From Fen-999 sp964530115 (GTDB taxonomy: Bacteria; Pseudomonadota; Gammaproteobacteria; Burkholderiales; Rhodocyclaceae), in contig CAZGYD010000180.1 in NCBI GenBank assembly GCA_964530115.1, forward strand, positions 1 to 46,051: 46,051 nucleotides of DNA. Reading direction: 5' to 3'. Shown one piece after another: positions 16,504 to 25,379 of this stretch. The number at the start of each line of letters is the position of its first letter. Position 1 is the stretch's first letter. The translations under genes were made by a program, and so were the position numbers. The notes under the pieces are model-generated. The model was given only the letters and a program-made list of their open reading frames with translations, was not told the DNA's origin and searched no databases.

Positions 16504-17427
16504 ATGATCGAGCGCGAGGAAAACGGCGAGGAATTCGGCGAGGAGGAGCGCAGCGTCGCCGAACCGCAAGGCACGAACGGCGAAGTCGAGTTCATCGACG
16601 ATGTCACCCAGATCTATCTGAACGAGATCGGCGCGACGCTGCTTCTGACGCCCGAAGAGGAACTGGCCCTGGCACGGGCCGTGCGTCAGGGCGATTTCGC
16701 CGCGCGCCAGCGCATGATCGAGGCCAATCTTCGGCTCGTCGTCAGTATCGCCAAGCATTACCAGAACCGCGGCATTCCGCTCGACGATTTGATCGAGGAA
16801 GGCAATCTCGGGCTCATCCATGCGCTGGAAAAATTCGATCCCGAGCGCGGTTTCCGCTTTTCCACCTATGCGACCTGGTGGGTTCGGCAAAACATCGAGC
16901 GGGCGATCATGAACCAGTCGCGGACCATCCGCCTGCCGGTCCATGTGGTCAAGGAGCTCAACCTCGTCTTGCGAGCGATCCGGCAGCTCGAGTCGTCCTC
17001 GGGAGATGACCGGCAGGCCGATGCCGCCGCGGTCGCCCGCCTCCTCGACCGGCCGGTCGAGGAGGTGCTCCATCTGCTGTCCTACAACGAGCGTACGGCA
17101 TCCCTCGATGCGCCGCTCGACATCGATCCGGATCTCTCGATCGCCGATGCCATCGCCGACGAGACCATCGAGCCGCCGGACCGCCATCTTGAGCATGTCG
17201 AACTCGAACGGCGTGTCGCCGAATGGGTCGCGCGGCTGTCCGCCAAGCAGCGCGAAGTCATCGAGCGCCGCTATGGTCTCAACGGCCGCGAGGTCGAAAC
17301 GCTCGAGGTGCTCGCCCACGATCTGGGAGTCACCCGCGAGCGGGTGCGCCAGATTCAGCTCGAGGCCCTCACCCAGCTGCGCCGCCAGCTCGTGCGCGAA
17401 GGCGTCGGCCGCGACGCCGTGTTATAG
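16504..17427 (+). CDS. rpoS: RNA polymerase sigma factor RpoS
   Basis: Master sigma factor for stationary phase and general stress. 307 residues. Region 1.2 is VTQIYLNEIGATLLLTPEEE. Region 2 includes ANLRLVVSIAKHYQNRG, LDDLIEEGNLGLIHALEKFD and RFSTYATWWVRQNIERAI. Region 4 has QREVIERRYGL and LGVTRERVRQIQLEAL. The acidic N-terminus (EREENGEEFGEEE) lacks the longer region 1.1 of RpoD, and the position after nlpD supports RpoS over RpoD or RpoH. The gene ends six bases inside the convergent mltB stop region. Confidence 0.96.
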   Translation: MIEREENGEEFGEEERSVAEPQGTNGEVEFIDDVTQIYLNEIGATLLLTPEEELALARAVRQGDFAARQRMIEANLRLVVSIAKHYQNRGIPLDDLIEEGNLGLIHALEKFDPERGFRFSTYATWWVRQNIERAIMNQSRTIRLPVHVVKELNLVLRAIRQLESSSGDDRQADAAAVARLLDRPVEEVLHLLSYNERTASLDAPLDIDPDLSIADAIADETIEPPDRHLEHVELERRVAEWVARLSAKQREVIERRYGLNGREVETLEVLAHDLGVTRERVRQIQLEALTQLRRQLVREGVGRDAVL

Positions 17428-18441
17428 GCCGCGGGCGGCCGCCTTCAGTGCCTCGGCGAGATCGGCCACCGCGGCGGCGTAGAAGCTGCTGCGGTTGTAG
17501 CGGGTGAGCACGTAGAAGTTGTTGAAGCCGAGCCGGAATTCGGTCGGTGCGTCCGGGGTCGGCAGGTCGATCAGGGCTGCCGGTAGCGCCGGGGCGCCGT
17601 CCGATTCAACGCCGAAACCGGCCATCTCGGCGGGCAGCCGGGCCGGCCGGATGCCCTCGGCGAGCAGGGCTGACACGTCTGCCGGCAGATCCCCGTCGCC
17701 CCGGGATTCGGCTGGCGTGTTACGACGGCTGAGTTTCGCGGGCAGCGCGATCGGTGCGCCGGGCTTCCAGCCGTGGCTGGCGAGGAAACGGGCGACCGAG
17801 CCGATGGCGTCTTCGGTGCTGTTTTCCAGATCGATTCGGCCGTCGCCGTCGAAATCGATCGCAAAGTTGCGGATGCTCGAAGGCAGGAACTGCGGCAGGC
17901 CGATGGCGCCGGCATAGGAGCCGCGGTAGCGCCAGGGATCGCGTCCCTCCTCGCGGGCGAGCAGCAACAGCGACTCGAGTTCGCGCCGGAACAGTTCGGC
18001 GCGCGGCGGATAGTCGAAGGCGAGGTTGGCGAGCGCCTCGAAGACGCGGAAGCGCCCGGGATGCCGGCCATAGAAGGTTTCGACGCCGATGATGGCGACG
18101 ATGATCTCCGCCGGCACGCCGAACGTCGTTTCGGCGCGGGCGAGCGCTTCGCGGTGGCGGCGGCCGAATTCGAGGCCGCGGACGATACGCGATCCCTCGA
18201 CGAAGCGCGCCCGGTAGTCGCGCCACGAACGTGTCGCCGGATCGGCCGGTGGCCGGATTGCCCGCAGCACCGCGGGTGCGGGGCGCGCCTTGCGGAAGTG
18301 GTCGAGCAGCGCTTCGGCGTCGAAACCGTGGCGTTCGGCCATTTCCGCGGCGAAGGCCCGCACGTCGTCGCGGTCGGCGAAGCTGCCGGCCCACGCCGGC
18401 AGTGCCGCGGCGAGCAGCAGGAAGAGCAGCGGTCGTCTCAT
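17422..18441 (-). CDS. mltB: Lytic murein transglycosylase B (MltB family)
   Basis: Cleaves the glycan strand of peptidoglycan in the periplasm. 339 residues with a signal peptide (RRPLLFLLLAAALPAWAG). The catalytic glutamate is Glu121 in IIGVETFYGRHPG, followed by GSYAGAIGLPQFLPSS and the calcium-binding-like loop FDGDGRIDLENS. The C-terminal FNNFYVLTRYN is typical. There is no lipobox cysteine, so it is probably a soluble relative of E. coli MltB. The start overlaps the transglutaminase stop (ATGA). Copy 3 of the 25-bp repeat lies at residues 235-243, read as AKLSRRNTP, in the stretch after IALP and before a Gly/Asp-rich segment, away from the catalytic core. Confidence 0.92.
   Translation of the reverse strand: MRRPLLFLLLAAALPAWAGSFADRDDVRAFAAEMAERHGFDAEALLDHFRKARPAPAVLRAIRPPADPATRSWRDYRARFVEGSRIVRGLEFGRRHREALARAETTFGVPAEIIVAIIGVETFYGRHPGRFRVFEALANLAFDYPPRAELFRRELESLLLLAREEGRDPWRYRGSYAGAIGLPQFLPSSIRNFAIDFDGDGRIDLENSTEDAIGSVARFLASHGWKPGAPIALPAKLSRRNTPAESRGDGDLPADVSALLAEGIRPARLPAEMAGFGVESDGAPALPAALIDLPTPDAPTEFRLGFNNFYVLTRYNRSSFYAAAVADLAEALKAAARGL
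17714..17738 (+). repeat. Dispersed 25-bp repeat, copy 3 (inside mltB)
   Basis: Exact G-type copy, core GTGTTACGACGGCTGAGTTT, followed by CGCGGG as in copies 7 and 9. It is antisense to mltB and read as KLSRRNTP. Confidence 0.95.
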
Positions 18442-20387
18442 GGCCGGAAGCATGCCACGCGCCGGCGCAGCCGTTTGGTCGAGGAAGCGGCATCCTTCAT
18501 GCCGTTTCCATACCGGAGCCGGGCGTACTCGGCGGCGATGCCGCGGATTTCCGTGGCTGCGGCGGGCAGCGCCGCGGCGACCCGCTCGGCGTAGTCCATC
18601 GGCCCCTCGTGCGGAAGCCGTGCGAGACCGCGCCGGGCGAGGCGCCGCGACAGGCGGTTCCAGGCCTCGAGCGCCGGGTCGCGGCCACGCCGGCGTCGCA
18701 GCATCCAGCCGGCGAGCCCCGCCACCGCGATGGCGCAAAGTGCCGCAAGCGCGGCGGTCATGCGCCTCCAGTCGGGCTGCGGCATCCCCAGCCGCTCGAG
18801 CAGCCGGCGCTGGCGCTCCGGGTCGTAGCCGATCACCCACTGGTTCCAGGCATTGGCCACGGCGTCCCAACGGAAGCGCAGGTCGCGCAGCCATGCGAGT
18901 TCCGGCCGGGCGAGCAGCGGTAGCGGATCGCCGACGGGCACGGCGGCGGCGAGATTCATTTCGATGCGTGCGGGTGCGCTGATCGCCGTCGGATCGACGC
19001 GGACCCAACCCTCGTTCACGAGCCACACCTCGGTCCAGGCGTGGGCGTCGGACTGGCGCACGGTGAGCCAGCCATCGACCGGGTTGATCTCGCCTCCCTG
19101 GTAACCGGTGACGACGCGCGCGGGCACGCCGGCGGCACGCATGGCGAACGTGAAGGCGCTGGCGAAGTGCTCGCAGAAGCCTTGGCGGGTGTCGAAGAGG
19201 AACTCGTCGGCGGTGTGCTCGCCGAGGAGCGGCGGCGTCAGCGTGTAGGTGAGACTCTGGCGCTGGAAGAACGCCTGCGCGAGGCGCAGGATGGCGGGAT
19301 CGGCCCGGGGCCGTGGCCCGCAGGCGGCGGCGAGCGCGCGCGACCGGGGGTTGCTGCCGTCCGGCAGCGTCAGGGGCTGTTCCCGCGGCGGATCGGCGGC
19401 GCCGACGCGCATGCCGGGAAGGGAGGTCACCGAATATCGCTGGCGGGCGATGACCGGCGACCTGGCGAAGAGCTGGTAATCGCGGCTCGCCAGCGCCTCC
19501 GGCGGCAGGGTGACCGGCAACTCGAGCGCGAACAGCCAGTGCTTCCCGTGTGGCTCGATCGTCACTTCGTGGCCGAGGCCCGGCGCTTCGGCCGTCGCGT
19601 AGGCCAAGGTCGGCAGCGGCTTCTCCGGGGCGACGCGCCAGACGCGGCCGTCGAATTCCGTGAGCACGGGGCCGCGCCAGTAGAGCTGGTGGCGTTCGGG
19701 AACCGCGCCTTCGAAACGGACGCGGAAGGCGATTGCATCCGATCGCGAGAGCAGGCCGATGCTGCCGGGGGCCATGGTTTCGGAAAGGCCCGTCAGCCCG
19801 GCATGGGCGTCCTTCGGCAGGCCCCAGAGCGGTCCCGGGACGCGCGGAAAGAGCAGGAAGAGGATCAGCATCAGCGGCAGGGACTGGAAGAGCAGACTGC
19901 CGGCCCGGCGGACCAGGGCCGGCGCCGGTGAGCGCGGGTCGGCGAGGGCGAGGAGGGCGGCCACCGTGACGAGCACGGCAAGCCCAGAGGCCAGCGCAGC
20001 CGGAATCGTCTGCACGTAGAAGAACTGGGCCATGGCCAGGAACAGGGCAAGAAGGACGATCGCCTGGCCGTCGCGGGCGCCTTTCGCCTCCAAGAGCTTG
20101 AGGCCGAAGAACAGGATCAGCAGGGCGATGCCCGGATTCTGGCCGAACAGCGTTCCGTACTGGCCGACGACGCCGGCACAGCCGGCGGCGACGAGGACGG
20201 CCAGCCACCATTTCGACGGCAATGGCCGGTGGTGGGCGAGCCAGGCGCGCCAGGCGAGCAGGATGGCGGCCGTTGCCGGCAGCCAGACGGGCACGTGCGG
20301 GGCGAGCGGCGCGATCGATGCGACGCCGGCGGCGACGAGCCAGAGCACCTGGCCTTGGGTGAGCGCGGGACGGTCAGGAGAGGCCAT
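18438..20387 (-). CDS. TgpA-like membrane transglutaminase
   Basis: 649 residues. The N-terminal third has about five to seven membrane helices (for example LWLVAAGVASIAPLAP, WWLAVLVAAGCAGVV, IALLILFFGLKLL), followed by a periplasmic transglutaminase-like domain. The Cys-His-Asp triad is visible in QGFCEHFASAF, SDAHAWTEVW and RVDPTA. A further membrane helix near residue 550 (MTAALAALCAIAVAGLAGWML) precedes a cytoplasmic DUF4129-like tail. This matches the DUF3488/TgpA family, whose physiological substrate is not established. It lies in the usual MoxR-DUF58-transglutaminase cluster and overlaps DUF58 by 14 bases. The ORF is open further upstream, but the start at 20387 fits the family N-terminus. 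Confidence 0.9.
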   Translation of the reverse strand: MASPDRPALTQGQVLWLVAAGVASIAPLAPHVPVWLPATAAILLAWRAWLAHHRPLPSKWWLAVLVAAGCAGVVGQYGTLFGQNPGIALLILFFGLKLLEAKGARDGQAIVLLALFLAMAQFFYVQTIPAALASGLAVLVTVAALLALADPRSPAPALVRRAGSLLFQSLPLMLILFLLFPRVPGPLWGLPKDAHAGLTGLSETMAPGSIGLLSRSDAIAFRVRFEGAVPERHQLYWRGPVLTEFDGRVWRVAPEKPLPTLAYATAEAPGLGHEVTIEPHGKHWLFALELPVTLPPEALASRDYQLFARSPVIARQRYSVTSLPGMRVGAADPPREQPLTLPDGSNPRSRALAAACGPRPRADPAILRLAQAFFQRQSLTYTLTPPLLGEHTADEFLFDTRQGFCEHFASAFTFAMRAAGVPARVVTGYQGGEINPVDGWLTVRQSDAHAWTEVWLVNEGWVRVDPTAISAPARIEMNLAAAVPVGDPLPLLARPELAWLRDLRFRWDAVANAWNQWVIGYDPERQRRLLERLGMPQPDWRRMTAALAALCAIAVAGLAGWMLRRRRGRDPALEAWNRLSRRLARRGLARLPHEGPMDYAERVAAALPAAATEIRGIAAEYARLRYGNGMKDAASSTKRLRRRVACFRP

Positions 20388-21345
20388 GGAGCGCGAGCAT
20401 TTCGAGAGCCTTGTCGGCGTGCTGCTGGCCGCTTCCCGGCGCGAGCGTGGCGCCGGGGAGCCTGAGGCCCCACTCGCAGCCCGATGCGTGCGCCTCGAGC
20501 ACCCAGCGGGCGAGGATCGACAGCCTCGTCTCCTCATCGCGACCCGGCAGGGCGTCCCAGTCGAGCCACAGCTGCCGGGCAGCCGAAGCGCCCTCGAACA
20601 ACTTGGTTTGCAGCGGCGCGTCCTCTCCGAGCCTGGCCGCGACCTTCCAGGCCACGTGGCGGGGCGGGTCGGCCGGCTGGTGATCGCGGAAGCCGGCGAA
20701 ATCGTCGCGACCGCGGCCGCCGCCGGCATGCTGCCCGCTTTCCTGGCAACGTCGCCACGGCAATGGCGGGGCGTCGGCCGCGGGGCGGGGGTAGACGAGG
20801 CAACGCCCTTCGGGTTCGCACCAGGAAAAGGCGCGGACGAGCCCGAGCGGCCATGTGGTTTCCAGCGCAAGCCGCGGCAGCGGTAGCCAGCCGCGGCGAA
20901 CGGTATCGAGGCGCAGGGTGGCCGTGACGCGCTCGCCCGCGGGAATGTCGATGGTCGCCTCTTCGCCCGAACCGAGGCGCAGCCGCACGGCACGGCGTTC
21001 CGCGGCGCCGCCCTCGACCACCAGCGGGAAGGCGGCACGCTCGCCGGCGAACACGGCTGGCGTCCTACCAGGGCTGAGTTTCAGCGAAAAGAGGTTGCGC
21101 CAGGTGTGCAGGATGCCGACGATGCCGAGCCCGGCGAGCAGGAAGGTCAGCGCATGGCCGAGTCCGAGCGCGTAGTTGATGCTGCCCGCGAGCATGATGA
21201 GGAGCGCTGCGGCATAGGCGAGGCCGGCCTTCGTCGGCAGGACATAGACACGCTCGCGCGTGAGTACGACCGGCGCGGGTTCGGGCGCACGGACGCGCAG
21301 CGCCCAGCGGACGAAGCGCTCCCGGAGTGCGAGCGAAAGGGTCAT
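20374..21345 (-). CDS. DUF58 domain protein
   Basis: 323 residues with two N-terminal membrane helices (GLAYAAALLIMLAGSINYAL and HALTFLLAGLGIVGILHTW), then a von Willebrand A-like DUF58 region. The usual DUF58 core should contain YPRP followed by a DFAGFRDHQPADPPRHVAWK segment, and both are present. DUF58 proteins are the constant partners of MoxR ATPases; a chaperone or metal-insertion role is suspected but unproven. The start shares a base with the moxR stop (TGATG). A diverged copy of the 25-bp repeat is read here as KLSPGRTP just before VFAGERAAF. Confidence 0.9.
   Translation of the reverse strand: MTLSLALRERFVRWALRVRAPEPAPVVLTRERVYVLPTKAGLAYAAALLIMLAGSINYALGLGHALTFLLAGLGIVGILHTWRNLFSLKLSPGRTPAVFAGERAAFPLVVEGGAAERRAVRLRLGSGEEATIDIPAGERVTATLRLDTVRRGWLPLPRLALETTWPLGLVRAFSWCEPEGRCLVYPRPAADAPPLPWRRCQESGQHAGGGRGRDDFAGFRDHQPADPPRHVAWKVAARLGEDAPLQTKLFEGASAARQLWLDWDALPGRDEETRLSILARWVLEAHASGCEWGLRLPGATLAPGSGQQHADKALEMLALHGLS
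21059..21082 (+). repeat. Dispersed repeat, diverged copy 4 (inside the DUF58 gene)
   Basis: Matches the first 24 bases of the C-type repeat at 21 positions: CTACCAGGGCTGAGTTTC preceded by GGCGTC. It is antisense to the gene and read as KLSPGRTP, the same frame as copies 3 and 7. It may be an old decayed copy. However, DUF58 proteins often have a similar loop before VFAGE, so chance resemblance is not fully excluded. Confidence 0.6.
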
Positions 21346-22322
21346 CAGGGCAGAGGGACGGCCTCGATCAGCCGGGCCAGCGCCTCGCCGCGCGGCGCAT
21401 CGTCGGTCGGCCGCAGCCGGTGCCCGGCGATGCCTGGCAGCACGGCCTGGACGTCTTCGGGCAGCACATGGTCGCGGCCGGCAAGCCATGCCCAGGCGCG
21501 CGCGGCAGCCAGCAAGGCCAGCGCCGCGCGCGGCGACAGGCCGGTTTGCCACTCTCGTGCGGTGCGCGTGTGCGCGGCGACCGCCTGCACGTAATCGACG
21601 AGGGGCGGTGCGGCGAGCACCCGGCGCACGGCGCCCTGTCGTTCGATCAGGCCTTCGGGCGTGAGCACCGCCGGCAGGGTGTCGAGCAGTTCGCGCCGGT
21701 CGATGCCGGAAAGCAGCTCGCGCTCCGCCGCGCGGTCCGGGTAGCCCAACTCGATGCGCATCATGAAGCGGTCGAGCTGGGATTCGGGCAACGGGAAAGT
21801 GCCGATCTGGTGGCCGGGATTCTGTGTCGCGATGACGAAGAAGGGGGCAGGCAGAGGCCGCGTCTGGCCATCGATCGTCACCTGCCGCTCCTCCATCGCC
21901 TCGAGCAGCGCACTCTGCGTCTTCGGCGTGGCGCGGTTGATTTCGTCGGCGAGCACGACCTGGGCGAACACCGGCCCGGGATGGAAGCAAAACCCGCCGC
22001 TGGCGCGGTCGAAGACGGAGACCCCGAGGATGTCCGCCGGGAGCATGTCGCTCGTGAACTGGATGCGCTGGAAACGCAGGCCCAGCATCTTCGCCAGCAG
22101 ATGCGCGAGCGTGGTCTTGCCCACGCCGGGCTGGTCTTCGATCAAGAGGTGCCCGCGGGCGAGCAGGCAGGAAAGCGCCAGGCGGATCTGGCGCTCCTTG
22201 CCGAGGATCACGCGGCTCGCGGCCGCAATCAGGTCGTCCAGGGGACCGGGCGGCAGCCGGTCCCGGAACAGCGGAACGGGGTTCATGAGCGAGGCGGCAG
22301 GGGGTAGAACGGCAGGCGACAT
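21345..22322 (-). CDS. MoxR-family AAA+ ATPase
   Basis: 325 residues from the ATG at 22322; a GTG two codons upstream is possible. Walker A is EDQPGVGKTTLAHLLA, Walker B is VVLADEINRATPKTQSALLEAMEE, sensor 1 is IATQNP, and FPLPESQLDRFMMRIELGYP is the family signature. MoxR ATPases act as chaperones for assembly of partner proteins and sit with DUF58 genes. Here the coupled order moxR-DUF58-transglutaminase-mltB suggests a role at the cell envelope. The 56-bp gap to the divergent histone-deacetylase-like gene must contain both promoters; CATAAT near 22340 could be a -10 on the plus strand. Confidence 0.93.
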   Translation of the reverse strand: MSPAVLPPAASLMNPVPLFRDRLPPGPLDDLIAAASRVILGKERQIRLALSCLLARGHLLIEDQPGVGKTTLAHLLAKMLGLRFQRIQFTSDMLPADILGVSVFDRASGGFCFHPGPVFAQVVLADEINRATPKTQSALLEAMEERQVTIDGQTRPLPAPFFVIATQNPGHQIGTFPLPESQLDRFMMRIELGYPDRAAERELLSGIDRRELLDTLPAVLTPEGLIERQGAVRRVLAAPPLVDYVQAVAAHTRTAREWQTGLSPRAALALLAAARAWAWLAGRDHVLPEDVQAVLPGIAGHRLRPTDDAPRGEALARLIEAVPLP

Positions 22323-22378
22323 GGGCACGCGATTCGCGCCATAATCGCGATTCAGATCGATTGTATGCCAATCCCCCG

Positions 22379-23305
22379 ATGACCACGGCCTTCATCACCC
22401 ACCGCGACTGCTGGCGCCACGACATGGGCGCGCATCACCCCGAATGCCCCGAGCGCCTCGGCGCGATCCAGGACCGCCTGATCGCCTCGGGGCTGGATCT
22501 CTACCTGAGCTATCACGATGCGCCGCTCGCCGAGATGGAACATCTGCTGCGCGTGCATCCGCGCAGCTACGTCGAGATGCTCGAGGCCTGCTCGCCCGAG
22601 CACGGCATCCACCACCTGGACCCCGACACAGCGATGTCCCCCGGCACCCTCGTCGCGGCCAGGCGTGCGGCCGGTGCCGGCGTGCTGGCGACCGACATCG
22701 TCATGCGCGGCGAGGCGCCCACGGCCTTCTGCGCCGTGCGGCCGCCCGGGCATCACGCCGAGCGGGCGAGGTCGATGGGCTTCTGTTTCTTCAACAACAT
22801 CGCCATCGCGGCGCGGCATGGTATCGAGGCCTGGGGATTGCAGCGCGTCGCCATCGTCGATTTCGACGTCCATCACGGCAACGGCACCGAGGAGATCTTC
22901 GCCCACGACGAGAAGGTGCTCATGGTCGGCACCTTTCAGCATCCGTTCTATCCGTACTGCGGTACGGAAAATCCGGCGCCCAACATGGTCAACGTGCCGA
23001 TCAAGGCGGGCACACGCGGCGACACCTTCCGGGCGGTCGTCACCGAGAAGTGGCTGCCGCGACTCTACGATTTCGCCCCGGAGATCATCTACATTTCGGC
23101 CGGCTTCGACGCCCATTACGAAGACGACATGGCCTCGGTCGGCCTCGTCGAATCCGACTATGCCTGGGTGACGCAGCAGCTGAGGGCGGTGGCGAGAGAG
23201 TCGGCACAGGGGCGCATCGTCTCCATGCTCGAGGGCGGCTATGCGCTGTCGGCGCTGGCGCGCAGCGTCGTCGCGCACATCAAGGTCCTTGCCGACCTCG
23301 AGTAA
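22379..23305 (+). CDS. Histone-deacetylase-family hydrolase
   Basis: 308 residues. Zinc-dependent deacetylase fold with the family motifs RPPGHHAE, GFCFFNNIAIAA, VDFDVHHGNGTEEIF, FQHPFYPY and SAGFDAHYEDD, which include the zinc ligands Asp-His-Asp. Bacterial members act on acetylpolyamines, acetoin-related or protein acetyl-lysine substrates; the substrate cannot be told here. The ATG at 22379 is chosen because THRDCWRHDMGAHHPECPERL follows immediately, as in the family. It is divergent from moxR and 37 bp upstream of dapA. Confidence 0.92.
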   Translation: MTTAFITHRDCWRHDMGAHHPECPERLGAIQDRLIASGLDLYLSYHDAPLAEMEHLLRVHPRSYVEMLEACSPEHGIHHLDPDTAMSPGTLVAARRAAGAGVLATDIVMRGEAPTAFCAVRPPGHHAERARSMGFCFFNNIAIAARHGIEAWGLQRVAIVDFDVHHGNGTEEIFAHDEKVLMVGTFQHPFYPYCGTENPAPNMVNVPIKAGTRGDTFRAVVTEKWLPRLYDFAPEIIYISAGFDAHYEDDMASVGLVESDYAWVTQQLRAVARESAQGRIVSMLEGGYALSALARSVVAHIKVLADLE

Positions 23306-23342
23306 AATCAATCTTTCTTTTTCCGCAACGCGGCTTTTCGCC

Positions 23343-24233
23343 ATGGCTCAAACCATCATTCAGGGTTCCCTTCCCGCCATCGTCACGCCCATGCACGACG
23401 ACGGCAGCCTCGATCTGCCACGATTGAGGAGCCTCATCGACTGGCACGTGCGCGAGGGTTCGGACGGCATCGTCGTCGTCGGCACGACCGGCGAGTCGCC
23501 GACCGTGGATTTCGACGAGCACTGCACGCTGATCGCCACGGCCGTCGAACACGCCGCGGGTCGCCTGCCCGTGATCGCCGGCACCGGTGCCAACTCGACC
23601 GCGGAGGCGATCGAACTGGCCGAGTACGCGAAGAAAGCCGGCGCCAACGCTCACCTCTCCGTCGTGCCCTACTACAACAAACCGACGCAGGAGGGCCTCT
23701 ACCGCCACTTCAGGGCCATCGCCGAGGCGGTCGATCTGCCGATGCTGCTCTACAACGTGCCCGGCCGTACCGGTGCCGACATGAGCAATGACACGGCGCT
23801 GCGCCTCGCCGAGGTGCCCGGCATCGTCGGCATCAAGGATGCGACGGGCAACATCGAACGCGGCACCGACCTCCTCAAGCGCGCGCCGCGGCATTTCGCG
23901 GTCCTGAGCGGCGATGATGCGACGGCGTTGGCGCTGACGCTGCTGGGGGGCCGGGGCGTGATTTCCGTCACCGCCAACGTCGCGCCGAGGCCGATGCACG
24001 AAATGATCGCGGCGGCGCTCGCCGGCGACGTCGGCACCGCCCGGGCGATCAATTTCCGGCTGCTTGGCCTGCATCGCCACCTGTTCGTCGAGGCCAATCC
24101 GATCCCGGTCAAGTGGGCATGCGCGGAGATGGGGCTGATCGGCCACGGCCTGCGCCTGCCGCTCACGCCGCTGTCGCCCGAACATCACGAGCGGGTCCGC
24201 TCGGCGATGCGCGAAGCCGGCATCCAGTTCTGA
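23343..24233 (+). CDS. dapA: 4-hydroxy-tetrahydrodipicolinate synthase
   Basis: Condenses pyruvate with aspartate semialdehyde, the first committed step to diaminopimelate and lysine. 296 residues, the usual length. The Schiff-base lysine is Lys165 in GIVGIKDATGN. The catalytic tyrosine is Tyr137 in LLYNVPGRTG. GTTGESPTV and VVPYYNKPTQEG are also present. It is followed 16 bp later by bamC, the same order as dapA-nlpB in E. coli. It works in the same pathway as lysC at 33199. Confidence 0.96.
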   Translation: MAQTIIQGSLPAIVTPMHDDGSLDLPRLRSLIDWHVREGSDGIVVVGTTGESPTVDFDEHCTLIATAVEHAAGRLPVIAGTGANSTAEAIELAEYAKKAGANAHLSVVPYYNKPTQEGLYRHFRAIAEAVDLPMLLYNVPGRTGADMSNDTALRLAEVPGIVGIKDATGNIERGTDLLKRAPRHFAVLSGDDATALALTLLGGRGVISVTANVAPRPMHEMIAAALAGDVGTARAINFRLLGLHRHLFVEANPIPVKWACAEMGLIGHGLRLPLTPLSPEHHERVRSAMREAGIQF

Positions 24234-24249
24234 CCCTGTCGGGGAACGC

Positions 24250-25371
24250 ATGAAGCGGAAGCATTTGCTGTTGTCATGTTCGTTCGTGGTCGCCGTGCTC
24301 GCGGGGTGCGGCGGCTCGGCCTTCGAGTCGAAGAAGATCGACTACAAGTCGGCCGGGAAGCTGCCGCCACTCGAGGTGCCGCCCGATCTGACCCGTCCGG
24401 CGCGCGACGACCGTTACGCCGTTCCGGACGTGAACCCCAAGGGACAGGCGACCTGGTCGGCCTACGTCGGTGACCGGGCCGGCCAGACGCGCACCTCGAC
24501 GGCCCAGGAAGTTCTGCCGGACGTCGGCGGCATGCGCATCGAGCGGGCCGGCAGCCAGCGCTGGCTGGTCGTGCCGGGAACCCCCGAAAAACTCTGGCCG
24601 GCGGTCAAGGAGTTCTGGCAGGACCTGGGCTTCATCGTCGACGTCGAGCGCCCCGAAGTGGGCATCATGGAGACGGACTGGGCCGAAAACCGCGCCAAGA
24701 TCCCGCAGGACATCATCCGCAGCGCCATCGGCAAGGTCTTCGACAACCTGTATTCGACGCCGGAGCGCGACAAGTTCCGCACCCGCCTGGACAAGGGCAC
24801 CCGGCCGGACACGACCGAGATCTACATCAGCCATCGCGGCATGTACGAGATCTACGTCAACGAAGGCAGGACCGATACACGCTGGCAGCCGCGGCCCGCG
24901 GATCCGGAACTCGAGGCGGAAATGCTCCGTCGCCTGATGGTTCGCCTGGGCATGGACGAGGTGCGCGCCAAGGCCGCGCTGGCCGAGGCCGCCGAAAAGA
25001 ACGAGCGCGCGCGCATCGTCGCCACGGCCGACGGCCGGAGCGTGCTGGAGATGCAGGAGGCCTTCGATCGCGCATGGCGCCGCGTCGGTCTGGCGCTCGA
25101 TCGCGTCGGCTTCACGGTCGAGGATCGCGACCGCTCGCAGGGGCTTTACTACGTCCGCTATGTCGATCCGGAGATCGAACAGAAAAAGGGCGGCTGGTTC
25201 TCGGGCTGGGGGCGCGACAAGACCGATCCGGCCAAGCGGCCGCAGTACCGGATCCATGTCGCGGCCGCCGGTGACGACACGCGGGTGCAGGTGCAGGGCA
25301 AGGACGGTGCCGTCGAAGAGTCCGACACGGCGAAAAAGATTCTCCGTCTGCTCCACGAGCAGCTCAAGTAG
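24250..25371 (+). CDS. bamC: Outer membrane assembly lipoprotein BamC
   Basis: Lipoprotein of the BAM complex that inserts beta-barrel proteins. 373 residues with a lipoprotein signal peptide ending in the lipobox LAGC (Cys20). The unstructured N-terminal stretch contains KLPPLEVPPDLTRP and the conserved BamC region around VLPDVGGMRIERAGSQRWLV. Two helix-grip domains follow (about residues 90-210 and 240-370). Its position right after dapA is the classical nlpB location. Confidence 0.9.
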   Translation: MKRKHLLLSCSFVVAVLAGCGGSAFESKKIDYKSAGKLPPLEVPPDLTRPARDDRYAVPDVNPKGQATWSAYVGDRAGQTRTSTAQEVLPDVGGMRIERAGSQRWLVVPGTPEKLWPAVKEFWQDLGFIVDVERPEVGIMETDWAENRAKIPQDIIRSAIGKVFDNLYSTPERDKFRTRLDKGTRPDTTEIYISHRGMYEIYVNEGRTDTRWQPRPADPELEAEMLRRLMVRLGMDEVRAKAALAEAAEKNERARIVATADGRSVLEMQEAFDRAWRRVGLALDRVGFTVEDRDRSQGLYYVRYVDPEIEQKKGGWFSGWGRDKTDPAKRPQYRIHVAAAGDDTRVQVQGKDGAVEESDTAKKILRLLHEQLK

Positions 25372-25379
25372 GTCGGGGG

